Below, piece after piece: positions 1 to 15,046 of a DNA stretch of 64,000 nucleotides. The notes under the pieces are model-generated. The model saw only the letters and a program-made list of their open reading frames with translations. It was not told where the DNA came from and did not search any database. The stretch spans positions 47,812,847-47,876,846 of the forward strand of contig OX359248.1 of assembly GCA_947179485.1 (NCBI GenBank). Reading direction: 5' to 3'. The DNA is from Allacma fusca (taxonomy: Eukaryota; Arthropoda; Collembola; Symphypleona; Sminthuridae). Position 1 is the first letter of the stretch, and the number at the start of each line of letters is the position of its first letter. The position numbers and the translations under genes are program-made.

Positions 1-1565
1 GGAGTAACTAAAACACTAAAAGTATCCAGTTGTACACACTCACACAGGACGACATGGGAAAACCTTGTATAAAAATATCCCAGCTTCCTATACATGCCGT
101 AGATATTGGTGGATTGTCATGTACTTATATGTATCTACTGTAGACATACTGTTTGGTACATATGTATGTCTCTGCCCTTATCTCGGAATTGTGTAGTTAT
201 AGACAGAGAATTAATTTCAGGTTACGATTTCACGGTGACTCGATCATTCTGTCAGGGTGGTACGCAGTCTGCACGGTTTGGTAAAAGATGCGAATGGATA
301 CGTTCCATTCAGTAGAGATAGGATATGAAGGAACTAGTTTGAACAAAAGCAAGCTCAGGAGAGAATCGATTCTGTGTGTTCTACTAACAATCAGCGTGTT
401 GGGATAAGAGCAATTCTTTGACGACATCTTTGTCTGGCGTTTCGGTAAACGCTTGATTAGCATAACAGTAGCGTCGTCGTACCATTTGATTCTCTCGCAA
501 ATGATCTCCTTTGAACGACGACGACGAACACTACAACTACTGCTACGACAGTCGTATGCATAAAAAAAAGAGTATAAAAGTCGTGTCGTCAGTCTCTAAA
601 CATCCAAAATGTAGATATACGATACAATAGAGATCTGTACACTTTTATACTATTGTACACGCAAGTGAGGATCTAAATTTCAAGTGTACACATCTGAGTC
701 ATAATGTCCCAATAAGAGTTTGATCTGGTTGATGTGCACTTGGTAGCTATTCTAATGCTGAAGGCTTTTTCATAGCATATCATTTTTGAGCTTGGGTGTT
801 GTTGGGGAGTGTTCACTACTCTTGATTTCTTCAAAGCTCTCTGACTCCTCGAATGTTGTTCTAATAAAAGATGGGAATTGGAAAAGGTTGATTGTACAAA
901 GAGTTTTGAGATGGTCGTAAAATCGCGTAATCAAATCTCTGTATAGGTGCGAATGAACGGAGACTGATGGTCGCTATCACTGGTCCACTCCACTGTGTCT
1001 TCTCTCCCATAGTATGACATACAAGATTACTAGACTGTACAGTTTGTTAAAAAAACAACATGAATATTGTTTTTGTGCAGGGAGATATGTAGATACTTAT
1101 ATCTACACTTACTATAGATACATGAAATGACATCCCCATCCTATAGGTACATGCATACAAGATACAGTTAGTTTGCATTCCGAGAGTAATGCTGCAGTAT
1201 GCAGACGGGCCTACGATGGAGGATTATGAAAGGTAAAAGCTACAGTACACTCATCATTGGATGTATATTGGGGTATGGTTACTATTAGGTAAACAAACAT
1301 CAAGTTTTACCTCTATACCCTGGTTATATATCTATATAATTATGTATCCCTGCTCCTTCCCTTCCAACCTAGACTTGCTCTTTTAACTAAAGTATAGGTC
1401 CATGTACAGTACAGAGAGGAGGTACTGTGCACTAAATGCTTCTCTCACAGATGTGCCTATGTTGGAGATGTTGGGGACCGTGTGAAAGTTTGCACGATAA
1501 AAGTTTTACAATGTGGCGTCTCTTATATAGTGGGTATATATTTTGTATGTGGGGATGTACGTCAT

Positions 1566-1611
<46 letters not shown>

Positions 1612-2251
1612 TGTGTGTATGAGTGTATGAGGATAAGGGACAGAAGTGGTATGTTTTCAGTGGTTGGTTAAATTGTGTCTGTTCAAAATGAACGCCGTTG
1701 GTTTTTGTTGTGGTTTGCACATGCACGGTCTATGTAGATGCTGACGGACACTTTCGCAAATAAAACTTGCAGAAGAGAGAAACGAGTCAAAGGATTGTTC
1801 TTTCTTGATCAATAAGTCCATATTGGCAATTTTTTTTGTCGATGACTCTACCACTACCACCGCTACAACTACTACTACTACTACTACTGCTTACTTATAT
1901 GCAATGGGTAGTTAAAGTCCACTCTAGTGTACTGCTGCTGTTACTGCTCCTACTGCACTAGTAACTGCTACTGCTACACCATCATTGATATTGCACATTC
2001 CTGGGAGTTGGGCTCTGAGGCTTATACCTGCATATGTACATGCATACATAGGGTCATGTAGTTAGCAATAGGAGTGTGATTGCTCCTCATGATGGCCGAC
2101 TTGGGATCTTGCATGAATTGCTGGGTGGAATTAATGATAGAAAATATAAAGCTGATGAGCATGGAGTATATGGGAGAAGTCCAGGTTATCATATGTTGTT
2201 GACCTTGGCCCTTAACCACGTTCATGTCCCACACCACGACATGACCAACAG

Positions 2252-2282
<31 letters not shown>

Positions 2283-4389
2283 TCTTTCGTATTACCAACG
2301 AGAGTCATCATCATCATTTTATTTGGAAAATTTCTCTGATTTTATTGTCATTGAAGTTAATATGTGCGTTAGGAGCTTGTCGCAATCAGAGTGTCTCCCT
2401 AATGTCCCATCCAATTCTCTCAGACCACATGCTAATAGTTCTATTACAGATATCACCACTACATACTCCTGCATTGCCAGAGGAACTCTCCTGCTACTCT
2501 ACATATGTATGTATGCTTCCATCATCTAAGTATGACGTATATACCGGCCCTCCCTTTCATCTCCGTAAATTTTTCTCTCACTTTGAGAGTATTACGTTTT
2601 TTTTATATATTATTTCACAGAAGCAGTCTCCATAGTCCGTCGGCAGATTCAAATTAGTTTCATAAATTGGAAAACGACGAGAGAGCTAAGTTAATGTGCT
2701 CTTGTGTGGAGCTTTTTCTCTTGCATATATATAAGTATTATATACTTCTTCGGCCGTATGTTTAATTAAGGGAGAAGTCCTCATAAGTTTTTTTTTTTTG
2801 CATTATAGAGGCATGTACTCCTAGACTTTATTATTATTATTCCTTGCAGGGGTTTTCGTGTGACGTTACTGTGTCACAGAATTTCTAAAGGCAATTTTGT
2901 TTGTAGATGACAGGGCAGTCACATTAATGGGCCTTATTCTGGTTTGGGTTGGAGAGTATATGTACATAATTATGCATGTATGTATGTATGTATGTGCATG
3001 CATACATAAAGAAAGCAACTTGTAATAGCCTTCGGCTCAGTGGTCCTATATTTTAGTATTAGACATTACTTTTCGGGATTATTTGAGCTCCCCGGACTTC
3101 TTGTGAACTCTGGAGGATTTTAGGAGCCTTTTTTATTACTTAACAGTTATTTGTATGCAGTTATAGGCATACAGTTTACACATATGAGTGTATTCACATT
3201 TACAGCTGTTTTGTACGTGGGCTTATATATGGAAATTTGTTATTCATCTTTTGGGATGACGTTTCTTTTAAGTTGAAAGGACTCCGTGCATATATTAAAT
3301 ATATTATTCAGTGTGGGGGCGAGACTAGTATCTTTGTGTTTGATCCTTTGGTGATGCTTACATATGTGTAATTACTATTAATAAAAAGGCCTGTCTATAG
3401 TTCCCATCCCTCGCGTTTCAGTTCCCTTGATTAATAAAATATTATATTTGAATAATTCCTAAGAAGTGAGTCCTCCTGCTCCGTTTTATTTTCGCTTGAG
3501 CTCTTTCCAATCAAAGTTTTACATTTAGTTGCGAGAGATTAATGTGTGCCAATCCTCCATGATTATGCAGGATGACAGTCTCTGGATGTCTGTTTATATG
3601 TATGTAACGCACGTGGAGACTATATGGATAGACATGTCACCTCATGGATTCATTATAGAATTTGAGCTGGAAATAAGTTTGGAAGACACGTATTTGAGCT
3701 GGAAATAACTCCCTCGCCTTGATAAAATGTATAGATAGAATTTGAATATTATTTGTAAGTCTCTTGTGTCCCTTTCGTCATCTTCCTTTTTGCTTGCTTG
3801 ATTTCATACTTGCTATCGCTATAGAGACCTGTGGTGGGTGTTTTGATCTAAAAGTAACTTTTGAATGCAAATGTACTTATACATATGTTTTTGTGTGTTC
3901 ATATTCAAGCGTAGAAAGCTTAGATATCTGTATTTAATTATATACATACATAGACTGCTCTGATGATAACCACGGTGATGTTTGAACGCCCTTGCCTTCC
4001 CCGAAAATAATTTTTTGTATTGTGTAGATTGTCTGTATAGTCCTGGGAAATGTAGATTTTCCTTGACATTTACCAATGTTTCACGTTACGATGCCTTGGG
4101 TTAATTAAGGAAAAGCTCTCACCCAAAAGCCTTAAGCTTCTGTATGTAATTACATAGCTTGTGCACTGGTTAATTAATTAATTGTATTTCTTTGCGTAAA
4201 ATGAAGTGTACTCTTAGAGTTTTGGAACAAAACTTGTTCAATGCTTAGTTACCTTCAGGATTTTGTTCACACATAAGTTTTCCCCTTGTAATCCTGAAAA
4301 TTGCTTGAGGAACGGAGCTCAAGTGTAAGAGGATTACGGGGATTGTTTGGAAGTTCATTAGTAAAGTTGTACATTTTCTATTTTTGCAG
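1..4389. other. 5' flank or upstream intron of the convertase gene; no exon recognised
   Basis: No frame here reads as a convertase signal peptide or propeptide start, although the first recognised exon (4390) begins mid-propeptide. The stretch is therefore probably intron, with the 5' exon or exons upstream of the window, or a short exon I failed to see. Visible content is a (GT)n run at 1569-1618, a CTA triplet run near 1870-1890, a (TC)n run at 2255-2281 and TATG repeats near 2965-2995. Short ORFs in this stretch show no recognisable domain. Confidence 0.6.
1569..1618. repeat. (GT)n microsatellite
   Basis: About 50 bp of GT repeats with one TTT interruption near 1608. It accounts for the poly-Cys/Val reading frame there. 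Confidence 0.9.
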
Positions 4390-7300
4390 ATCGGGAGTCT
4401 GGACAATTATTTTCTGTTCGAGCATCATCAAATCAAGAAGCGTTCCTTGGGTGCCAGTCAGGCGCATCACCAGTTGCTTGCCGACGATCCTCATGTGAGT
4501 TTTAAAATTGAATCATTTATATATAAATTAATAGATTAGTAGTTATATGGATACATACGTAAGTAGTTCCTTGTTCATTTGTACAAGTAGATATAGGTAT
4601 GTATACATAATTATATATGTATAAATGTATGTATATTATAAGTAATTATACTTAGGTATTTTGTGACCTGGTTGTGAGATTTGTATGTGTTGTGTACCTA
4701 CCTTTGTAAGACTAGAGAGCGTATTTACTATTTACCTAAATGTAATTAATTAGGGTTGTATAGCCCTGTAAACTACTTGTAATTAGATAAGATGTATACC
4801 TGCATTAAATTAATTACAATGTGTACCTGTGTTTAGTTAAGGACAACACTACGTACGTGCGTTTAGTTAATGACAATGTGTCTTCATGTAATTATTGGGA
4901 ATTATGTACTCTTGTAAATTACTTTAATGTACTGCTGTCCTTTTGTTTTCATTTTAAAAGTAGTTTTTTGTGCGAGATTTGAACTGGAGCATTAATTCAG
5001 TCATCCTTGTTCTTGATTTTAGTGCCTATATAATATAGTGCCTATGATACTGTATAATGAAATGTACCCTGATTGATGCTCTAGCATTACTTTAATTTTG
5101 GAATTCGAAAACCTGTGAAAATTTAAATAGAGAATCAATGATTCGAGAAAAGAGATATTGTATTATGAACGTCTATTATTATGACGCGCCGTTGCCTGGC
5201 TGCGTAATCAGAGAGCGTGTAAGTCACTACAGTAATGACTGTCAATGAGAAAGAAGCAAGTAATCGTGAATCTAAGAATAAATGTTGCCTGAAGCTCTTC
5301 TTGACTGTAAAGTACGACCGCGTGTGTAGTATGAAATGAAATGAAAAACGAGATGTTATTGACGAGAAAATGATCAAGGCTTAAAATTGAAAAGTAGGAC
5401 TCGTGAGTGACTGTACTCTCTAACTTGTAGCATTTAACTACGGTATACTCATAAGTACTGTATAGTGGAATAGTTCTGACGAAGGAAAAAAATTCGAATT
5501 CTACAGAATCATTTTTTTTGCACTATTCTTTTGGCAGCTCTCTATATGCGAACTATGCCGTATGTAATTACCTGTAGATGGAATTAGGTACATGATGATT
5601 TGCTGATTTGATTGAAATGATCAGTTTGTTGTATGTTGATATTTTGCAAACGTCTCGTGTGCGTTGTGCCTCGCCTCCGTACCACGGCTTGGCCTGGTTG
5701 TCTTCTGAGTATAGAATAATTATTGCAGTTTTAATTTCATCACCAACTCAGCTGTATGTATAATAAATGACGTGCATCCTTGCATGTTTCACGTATAATC
5801 ATACAGGGCGAGGCTCTCTATTTTTTCCATATGATGTAATAACCCAAGTCAAGTGTGCATAATTGTTGGAATGGCAAATAGATATGTACGGGAGTGCTTT
5901 TTATTTGAGTTATTTTTTTCCCTCTGTGTCTGGTGTTGGGATATATATATGGGACAAGACCGGAACTGCTACCCTCACCTTAACAATTACAGTATTTCAC
6001 TTCCCGTCCGTGTATGTCATCATCGGCAAAAATATTACTGTACTACTTAATTTTTAGCAAAGCACTTGGCTTTGTCATGACTTTATTATTATGATGTCCC
6101 TCCTGCCTTGGTCCCCCCCTCTCTCTCTCTCTCTCTCGTTGTTGAATTTCAAAGAGCCATTATTATTGCTGCAAGATTGGATGCGGAGGCTTAAGCATAA
6201 TTTTTATGGATGTTTTCCATTCCATCCCAGATTTCCAATAGGTGTTGTATCCCTGAGTAATAGATAATTTTATGGGATATATATGTGCACATATTTGTAT
6301 GAGTCCCTCAGAAATAGGGGAGCTATATTAGAGATTTTTGAGATGTCATGAGATTGGTTCGTAATGTCTGTATGATGTATGTACGTAGTATGTAATTTGT
6401 GTTGAGTGGAGGTTACAAACATTCTATGATCATGATCCTGGTTGACTGGGTGGGCAATATTCCATGAGTGCATGTGTTTGCAATCTGAATTCTTTCCAAG
6501 CTGTTGGCACGGAGTCAATTTGAATCGGGGGGGATGATGGAAAGACAAAGGATGTTGTTACGCTTGCACATTTGATAATGATGCAGGACGATGAAATGAA
6601 TGGATTTTGCTGTATTGAATAATACTAGTATTTATTGAATGACTGGCATTTTCCATCCTGATCCCATACAATGAAAGAGTATTATATCACGCCAGCGTTC
6701 ATGCTTAATTATTAAATAGTATACTATATCATAGTTTTGAATTTGTGAATAGATACAAATACATTTGGTACATTGTAGCCTCTTGCGTAACCTCAACATG
6801 TCAATTTGTTCCCATGTACTATGTTTGTATTTATAATCATGTGTGCAAGCGACAACTGTCAACTTCCGAAATGCCAGTACTACCTTGAACTAGATTTATT
6901 CGTTGCTTTAGTAAACATCAAAAAATACCTTTAGGATTATGAACGGACACAGTAAATGCCTTCGGTCAGTATAAGTGCTTAGAATTCTTGTAAAGTAAAA
7001 TTCACATTATAAACTTGAAGAGATGCATTCTAAAATGATACTTCCATTTTTTTGCACACGTTTCTTTTTTTTATGGCAGTATTTACCCCAGCAACAAAAG
7101 TTTAGCATTTAGCCTTAAATGTCAAAATTAAGTTGTCTTGGCTCAATTAGTAGGATTTTGATAGGAGTTAATAAGTTGATGTGGGTATACTTACTAAGGC
7201 AATTAGTTATTATTGGCATTGACTACAACCTCTAGGCCAGCAGGACCACCATCTGAATGGCATCATCGTAAAAAGAATTTTTGTAGATAAAAGGTAGTTA

Positions 7301-9012
7301 TGTATGGGGCTGATTGTAGCTCCACTATAGCTAAACATGGGAATGGGAAGAACATTGGATTGTGAAGAACGAGAAAGATAATATCCAGAAGTCGTGTGTA
7401 ATAGTAGAAGGAGTATATGTGAAGTTCAGATGTTACCATATGATAATGACTCAAGGATGGCACAGTAGATGATCTGTTCATGAGATGTTGCACAATAAAG
7501 GTACGAATTTTAAAGTGCTTGTTACAAGCTGTATATTTTCTCTGTTGAGAATATATAAATATAAAATTACGTAAATATATATATATATAATAGTTGTAGT
7601 ATGTAGGATGGTGTGTTGTCTTATATTTATATTTCAGTTTCGGCTTCCTGTAGACAGGTAGCGTGGTTGGGAATTTCGAGGTATTTTTACCACATCCTAG
7701 TTTTTATTCCTGTGTATTTACAAGTATGTGTGTTACATTACAGAGAGCACGCCAAAGTTTTTATTGTTTGGATTCGTGAGTAAGTTAAGAGTGAAGATGC
7801 ACACAATAAAGTCTTTATTTGACTTGCCTCTCACGAAATGATGTTACTAAAACTTACTTCATATAGGTACTTATAGTTGCTACTACGAAGCGAACTGGAA
7901 AAACAAGCAACCTTCAAATAACATCAGAGTTCATCACTTTCATTGGGGCTCTTTGTAGGGTCTCAATACTATGTGATGTGGTGGAGTTTACTCAGATTCT
8001 TCAGATACAAGTTTCTCAATTTCGTATCTTTTCAAATGCTACAAACCACTTTGGAATTTCAATTGCTGGTACAATAGGATACTTGGGATGTTCTAAATGG
8101 TAGTGGAAATTGGAGTATTTGAGAGTGTAATTTTGCTCTCCTGTGAATCCCCGTTATTGGCCCGAACTTGGAACGCTTAGTTTGTCAAGTCTGACGGGGT
8201 ATTTCATTGCATTTAAGGGCAGGTTGTAAGTACGGGGGTGTTGTAGAGGGATTATCCATGACTTTATGAAAATAGGATCGGAGGTAAGCTTCCGGCACTT
8301 ATTTACAGACGTTTCAGCAATATGTGACTCTACTTCAGCCACGGAGAGCGGATGTTGCATGTTATTTGCGAAACAGGTTTCACAACCCGTGTGTATGTGT
8401 CACATTACTTGTAGTTTACACTTAAGTTCGTATGTAATGTAGATGGATATATTTATTAGCAATGTTTACATGGGGAATTTGATATCTAATACACTGTATT
8501 AAGGCATTTATAAGTAAATAAATATCGTAGTCCAGAATTTGTACTGGAGTTTGAGCTTTAGAGGTGGTTCTATGTTATGGATGTATCCAGAGTCACCGTT
8601 CAAAATCTATAGAGTTACATATGTCAGCTCGTACAAGTTACTAGCTACTTGTTGGCTGGAGTTGTTATTTTGTTATATTTGTGTGTGTGCGTGTCGTGTG
8701 TGTGTGTGTGTGTGTTCTTTTGTAATAGTAAAAGTGTGTCAACGTCAACTATGGTTAGACAAATCCCGGATTTATATTGTGAGTTAAGTAAGTGTGGGCG
8801 AGCTAAATCTGATTCGTTATATTTGAACTCTTTTTCTCTAGGTCCACTGGTTTGACCAACAAATAGAGAAGACTCGAGTGAAGCGTGATTTTTCGTATTT
8901 TGAAGGACCTGCGGGAACTGGAGGTCCGTACTTTGCTTCAGCACATCATCCCTACGTGTCGTCATACCCCAATGGATTTGGTGATCCGCTCTTCAAGGAG
9001 CAGTGGTACCTG
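4390..9012 (+). CDS. Fur2: Convertase exons 1-2: C-terminal half of propeptide and cleavage site
   Basis: Exon 4390-4494 reads [20 protein letters not shown] and on, matching the furin-family prodomain block around the internal secondary cleavage site, here IKKRS. Exon 8842-9012 supplies [16 protein letters not shown], so autocleavage is expected after RVKR, followed by the start of the mature enzyme ([10 protein letters not shown]). Both exons are phase 0 at each end (35 and 57 codons). The acceptors are TTGCAG and CTCTAG, the donors GTGAGT and GTAAGT. The intron between them (4495-8841) is 4.3 kb. Confidence 0.92.
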
Positions 9013-12000
9013 GTAAGTTTATTTTTGTGCGAAACTAGTTTCTTCTGGTTGGATTAAATGGAATGAGGAGTCTAAAAAGTAGTAGACTCAAAGTATAACG
9101 GTGAGTGAGGGAAATTGAAATGTATTGTATTGTGTAGTCACTGTCACTGGGAGAGATAGAGTAGAGAGACATGTACATATTAGCAGATTGAGGGAGAGAG
9201 AGAGAGAGAGTTAATGTGTGCGGTACTGAAAGGGAAAAGTTTTTGGTGTGTTGCTCTGTATTTGTTTATGAGTCGGCATGTGCTACTAGTGCTATGTAAA
9301 TTGAGTGGAATTTATAAGGAGCCATAATTTCATCGACTTAAATAGATTACACTGACGTAAATGATGCTGGTTGATATTCCGAGGAAATGCCACTTGGAAG
9401 GACAAGGACTTGGTGGTTGAGTTAAGCATGTAACATAGGTACTCTTTGGGATCTCTAAGACTGTAGTTTTGAAGATACCAAACTACAATTGGTTCACAAA
9501 CAACAAACGGAGCTACAGTGAATTTCCGAGGGAGAGGTTTTCCCAAGATAAGATTCATTTATCTCCTATAAGCACACAATACCATTTCCTTTAACTGCCC
9601 TGTGTACAATTCCTTTTTCACCCACACCACAGCTGGGGAACTGCCCATGATTTTATATTCTGCATCACACTCTCATGTACACGGACGTCTGCATGTCTGT
9701 GAGTAAAGTTTCAAGTCTACAAGTTTCTTTCAGACACTTATTGAAAGCATTAAGTTTCCTGCAAAACTATTCACAACCTGAACTCAACAGATATTGTTAT
9801 ATACTCACTGAGCTGAGTCGTTATGACATGGAAATCCAATACACCCTGTGCTAATCCCGTTATAGTTAAGAGAATATACCTATACTTATGTGTTACAGTA
9901 TCGCTAACGTTTGTTGTACTTGTATATATAAATATAGTCATTCCATTATTTATACTTTATAGGTCCCTTGTTCCTTCAAGTTATTTAGAGAATTTCGCTA
10001 TATGGACATTATCCACACATAGGGCTTGAAATATTTATGGGATAGTGTGTGGAGTTGTGGAGGTTCCGTCCACTACCTCAAATTACTTTTTTTTTTCTAC
10101 TATGATTTACCCTTATTGTGAAGACCATCCCCGAAGAAGAGGAGAGTAGTAAAATATGGAAGGAATATTATTAAACGAAATAATAATAAGATATTTTTTT
10201 TTTGGAGCTGAAAGAAGACAAAATATGAGGTTCAATCCAAGGAGTGTACTTTAAGGCTTCCTTAACGATACCTCCCCGAAATGGGATGGAATTGTTCCGC
10301 CCGGCTTGACTCATTTATAAGGAAATAATTTCAAAAAATTGGACGGTATTTAATGTTTACTGTGGAAGTCGGAGTATGAACTTTGTTTGGAAAGCAGTGC
10401 ACAACTATGGGAAAGTTGTAAAGGTCGTAAGGATATGGAAAGAGACGACGAGAGTGAAGATTGAGATTGGATTGGGGAACAAAAGCTAGACGGAGCAGAA
10501 AATGAGAAATAAATGAGCTGAGTAAAGGATACCTACTAGATCCTTGCAACACTTACTGCGCTCTGTATCTCTGTACTGGCTTAGAGTATATTGCCAAAAT
10601 CTGGATGGAGAATACTCTACTGTACATACATACGTGCAATATGATTGGGTTCCATGCTCTGAATCTACTTTTCTATGACACAATTTTCCGGGACCTAGGT
10701 ATTGAATAGTGTCTATGTGTACAGATATGTGTGAAAGATTCTTACAGTGTATGAGTCTATATGTACATAAGTATATGTAAGTAAGTATGTATCTATTATC
10801 TATGTATAGATACATACACAAGTTGGACTTGATTCCTGACTACTGTAAGCAATCCGAGACTTTTGTCTGTCCCTAGTCGGTTTCTCCTTTGCATGTCTTG
10901 TGAAAATCGTATTGAAATGAAAAGCATGTAAATTTACCGGAACGTTTTTCCTTCTTACGTAGTTATTACTCGATTCCCTTTTTCCCCGGCTCGTCTCCTC
11001 TTTTTTTTCTCACCATTCTCAACTGCTCTTGTAAGGACTTACTTTCCACTATCCACTACATCCTCCCTGGGCTCACTGTTATAGTCTTCTTCATTTTTGG
11101 TACGGGTGCTGTACTACGACTACTTCAGTAATAATTCTCTTATTTCTTTCTCCGTCTAGATCATAAAAGTCACATTATTTTTCCATCATCTATGCTTGTG
11201 TAGTTTGGTAGGGCTTTCCATTCAAATACCTCCTCTTCCTCTGTGTCTGTCTCCTTTACTTACGTAATTTCTTCTTTTTCCCCCCTTTTTTTTAAAAACT
11301 AAGTTATGCCCAGTATAGTGGAGTATCCTTCTCCCTCGTCTTTGAATCCTCGTCGTTTTCTTTCTCTCTCCTCTACTTTCTATCGTGTCTCTTGCCGAGT
11401 CTTCTTAAATCATACCTGCCCTTTAGTTCAAGATCGTTTCTATATACTGTAGTAGTAAGGATAGCTAGCTATGTATATATGTAGCATCTATATGAGATAG
11501 GCATTAGCCTCATTTTCTTGAGAGTTGAAACGCTGTCATGGTCTACTGTCATCTCCCTCATTTTTAATACTAAATTATATTTAATAGTGTGTGGATAATT
11601 AGGAAAGTCAACTTACTGAGGAGGAGAGCTAAGATTTTATACAAAGCTCATCCTGTGTTACTAGTTACTTTTCTTGTCATGTCTACATGCATGGCATTGA
11701 AAATATAAGTAATGCTCTTATAAGTAATTTTGTATACTTATACACTCTTTTAGTTCAAGATGACAATGGTAGTTATGGATTACGAAATACTATAAAGATC
11801 ATCCAAGACCTTAGAATTAGAATGAGATGCTCAATGCTCATTTGGTTTGTTTACCTTTTCCTAGACCTTCGCTCGAGATTTGATGTGAGCCATGGCTCTC
11901 ACTATGTAAGCTTTGTCATAAATAAATACATACATATATATGTATCTCCGTACATTGACAAATACATACATAGACCTACCACACCACAAGCTCACTATTA

Positions 12001-14248
12001 ACCGCACAAATAACTCTGTAATTTGTTTTCATCCCTAAGGTTATCCTCATACTACTCTGTAGGGAGGATTATTTGAAGTACAAAAGTGTACTTGTTGATA
12101 TATGTACACAAGGTGCAGCTATGTGTTGTTTGTGCAAATGATTTGAAATGTTTCTTTTTGATATGGTTCTGTATAATATAATGCCGGGACTAAAGTATCT
12201 ACTTGTGGCACCCTCACTCACTCCGTGTATACTTATACTTATACAGCCTTTGTGGACTCTGTGTTTGTTTGGTTGGGGAGCGTGTCTTAAGCTCTGCCCC
12301 TGAATTATCATTATGGTTTGGTTCTGTGTGCTTAATGCAGTGTGAATCAAATGACTCTTTTGCTCTTTTTGAGGAATGAAAGTGTTTGCTTGCATGAGGA
12401 GACTACACAAGTGTCAGTTCGAGGGAGCTCTCTCAATTGAATAGACAGGGAAATGACACGTTGATCAATTTGAAAGCTTATTTGGATCTATTTCAGACGA
12501 GTGGATCAAAGGACGGCTTCGACATGAATGTCCAATCTGCATGGAAACGAGGCTACACCGGCAAAGGAGTCGTCGTCTCCATACTTGACGACGGTATTCA
12601 AACCAATCATCCCGATCTGGCGCTGAATTATGTAAGACTTTCCCTTTAATATCACTTATACACCGAGTCATTTTATTTCTATACATATACGCTTGTAAGT
12701 ATCTATTTGTATGACGGAGCTGATAACTACTCTGTTACTATGTACTAGAAGAGATTTAAAGTTCATACGACGGCAGTCCCAGAGTCTGCCTGCAGACTAC
12801 TCCTGCTGCTACTGGTGCTCTATTAAATTTTGATAAGGTTGAAAGAGGAAGTGTGTTTCTATAGGTACAGTTCCTGAGTCCTTATTTGAGTACATATGAG
12901 TGGATATCTACATACGTTAGATCCGTCTGTTCATAGCACATGCATAATCCCTTTGGATATTAAACCACGTCACTTACTTACTAGCCGGGAGTCCCTAGTC
13001 AGAGGGACATTAGGAAAAATAAATCCTATCAAGATTCCCTGCGAGCTCTACAACATGTAATCAAATAATTGACTTCAAAGGATAGGATAGGATGGGATGA
13101 AGGAAAAAACTGACGAAGAGAAGATCAACTTGTACCTATGACTGTCGGTAGAAAATAATGGATGTAGCATTTACATAATAGCTACTAATAGTAGACGAAC
13201 ATATGTACGTGACTACAGGTATGTATAATTACGTATTACATTTTGCTGCCGATATCCAAAGATCTAATCTTTGAACTAATGGAAGTATCTACTGTTAGGA
13301 GTTGCAATTCTACAAATGGAAATATGTACGTATGTATATAGTAGCAGTTCATTTATTGTCGGTGTAGGTAGGTACTTACCATAATAATAAAGTATTAATA
13401 GGAAAGTATGGAATATGCGCGTATATGGATCATTCATGGAGGGAGTAAGTACCTATATAATAATAATTACACTCCGTTGAACGGGCTTAAATGACTGAGC
13501 CAAAAGGAGGAAATCTTTGGACAGACAGGTCCTTGTCCAACTCTGATTTGGCTCGTCATGTGGAACTTACATATATGCGTCAGGCGTCAACTTGACAATA
13601 GCAATACGATATATTTTTCTGTGGAGGGGCGATGAAAGGAGTAAAAGTGGAGCAAACATTGTAATTACACATTTTCTTCGTCGTCTTCCTCTTTTTCTCC
13701 TTTCTCTCGCTCTCTCTCTCTCTCACTCTGTCTTCCTTTCTTTGGGACTGGATCTTGTTCCTGCCGACATCTCGGAAGGAAATTAGTCGCTAGGGAGGAA
13801 ATGAAATGATTTTCATGGAATGTGTAGCTACAAGTTAGATCTAAATGATGGTGGAGGTACCTAAGACTAGTATGTGTGTGTGTGTATGTGTAGTGTAGTA
13901 CCTTTATATAATGCAGTGTAGGGCTGAGAAACGAATGGGATTCAATCAAAGGACAATAGTTGTGTAATTCCATTCACATTCTCATCCTTAGCACTGTACT
14001 CCTCCATCTTTATTAGTGCTAGTACTTTGTGTAGGAACTATACATATTTTGTCCTTACCTATTGCTCCCTGGTGCTGTTATTAGAGAGCAAGTACTTGGA
14101 AATCGGTCACATTCAGCTGAACTGGATTTACACGGATCCCGTACACTATACTTTTATATATGAGATATAGAACATGCATACGTACAAATGCAATTTCATA
14201 TGTACATAGATATGTATGTATATATGTGGATACAGATAATTGCAAGTC

Positions 14249-14285
<37 letters not shown>

Positions 14286-15015
14286 GCATTGAAGTATCTG
14301 TAACATGAGCTGATGGGCAGAAAACAAAACTGGAAAGAGGAGTACACTCCTGTATATTACTTGAAGCTCCGTGCACATATGGTAGTAGTACTAGTAGTAA
14401 AATACGGAGACAAGACAGTATAGAGTAACGGGAAATTACGTTCTCTCCTGACATTTTCCCGCCGTCCCTCCACCCCAAAATTACGTCTTTTTCTAGCTTC
14501 TGCCTTCGGAGTGAGCTCTCCTGAGAGACAATTGTTTCTGGGATGGGAGATGAGACTATGGTGTTACGTACTCCGTTACGGGCATGTGTAGGCTTAATTT
14601 CTTCACCATGGGAACAATGAGGGCTGATGGAGAGGCTCCTACGCTATTTGAAGGCGATTTTCTTCTTTATTAGTCAGGCCTTTAATTTTACATTGAGGAT
14701 AATTTCATTAAGCCATAGAGCTACACAGCTCGTCTTTTTCATTCCAGTATTTATGTGCATGCGCCCCAAGAAATGGGGAACTAAAGAAATTCATTCCGGA
14801 CAAGGGAAGTAGAAGACTCTCTCGAAAGGTTAAGAATGTCACGGGTTAACTGACTTCCATCCTTGTGCTGATGCTCATCTTCCCATCTCCTTTGTATATA
14901 CAGCCGGTCTAGTTAGAAGCGGCCCTGGAACCTTTTATTATGCAAAGGGGCATTCCCAATGGGATTTCTTTTGATTGGAAATGAAGTTGGAATTGGATGA
15001 AGAGAGAAAAAGAGT

Positions 15016-15046
<31 letters not shown>

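Noticed and set aside
573-595. TATAAA followed by a TCAGTCT initiator-like word, a possible promoter
   Set aside because: The spacing is about 18 bp, shorter than the usual 25-30, and no recognisable 5' exon follows. In AT-rich DNA such matches are common.
3640-3660. CATGGATTCATT, which translates like the HGF(I/V) end of a convertase propeptide exon
   Set aside because: The frame upstream is closed by a stop within a few codons and no suitable donor follows.
14146-14478. 110-codon minus-strand frame with Arg/Glu repeats
   Set aside because: It is produced by the (CT)n run at 14,249-14,285 and has no other protein-like features.
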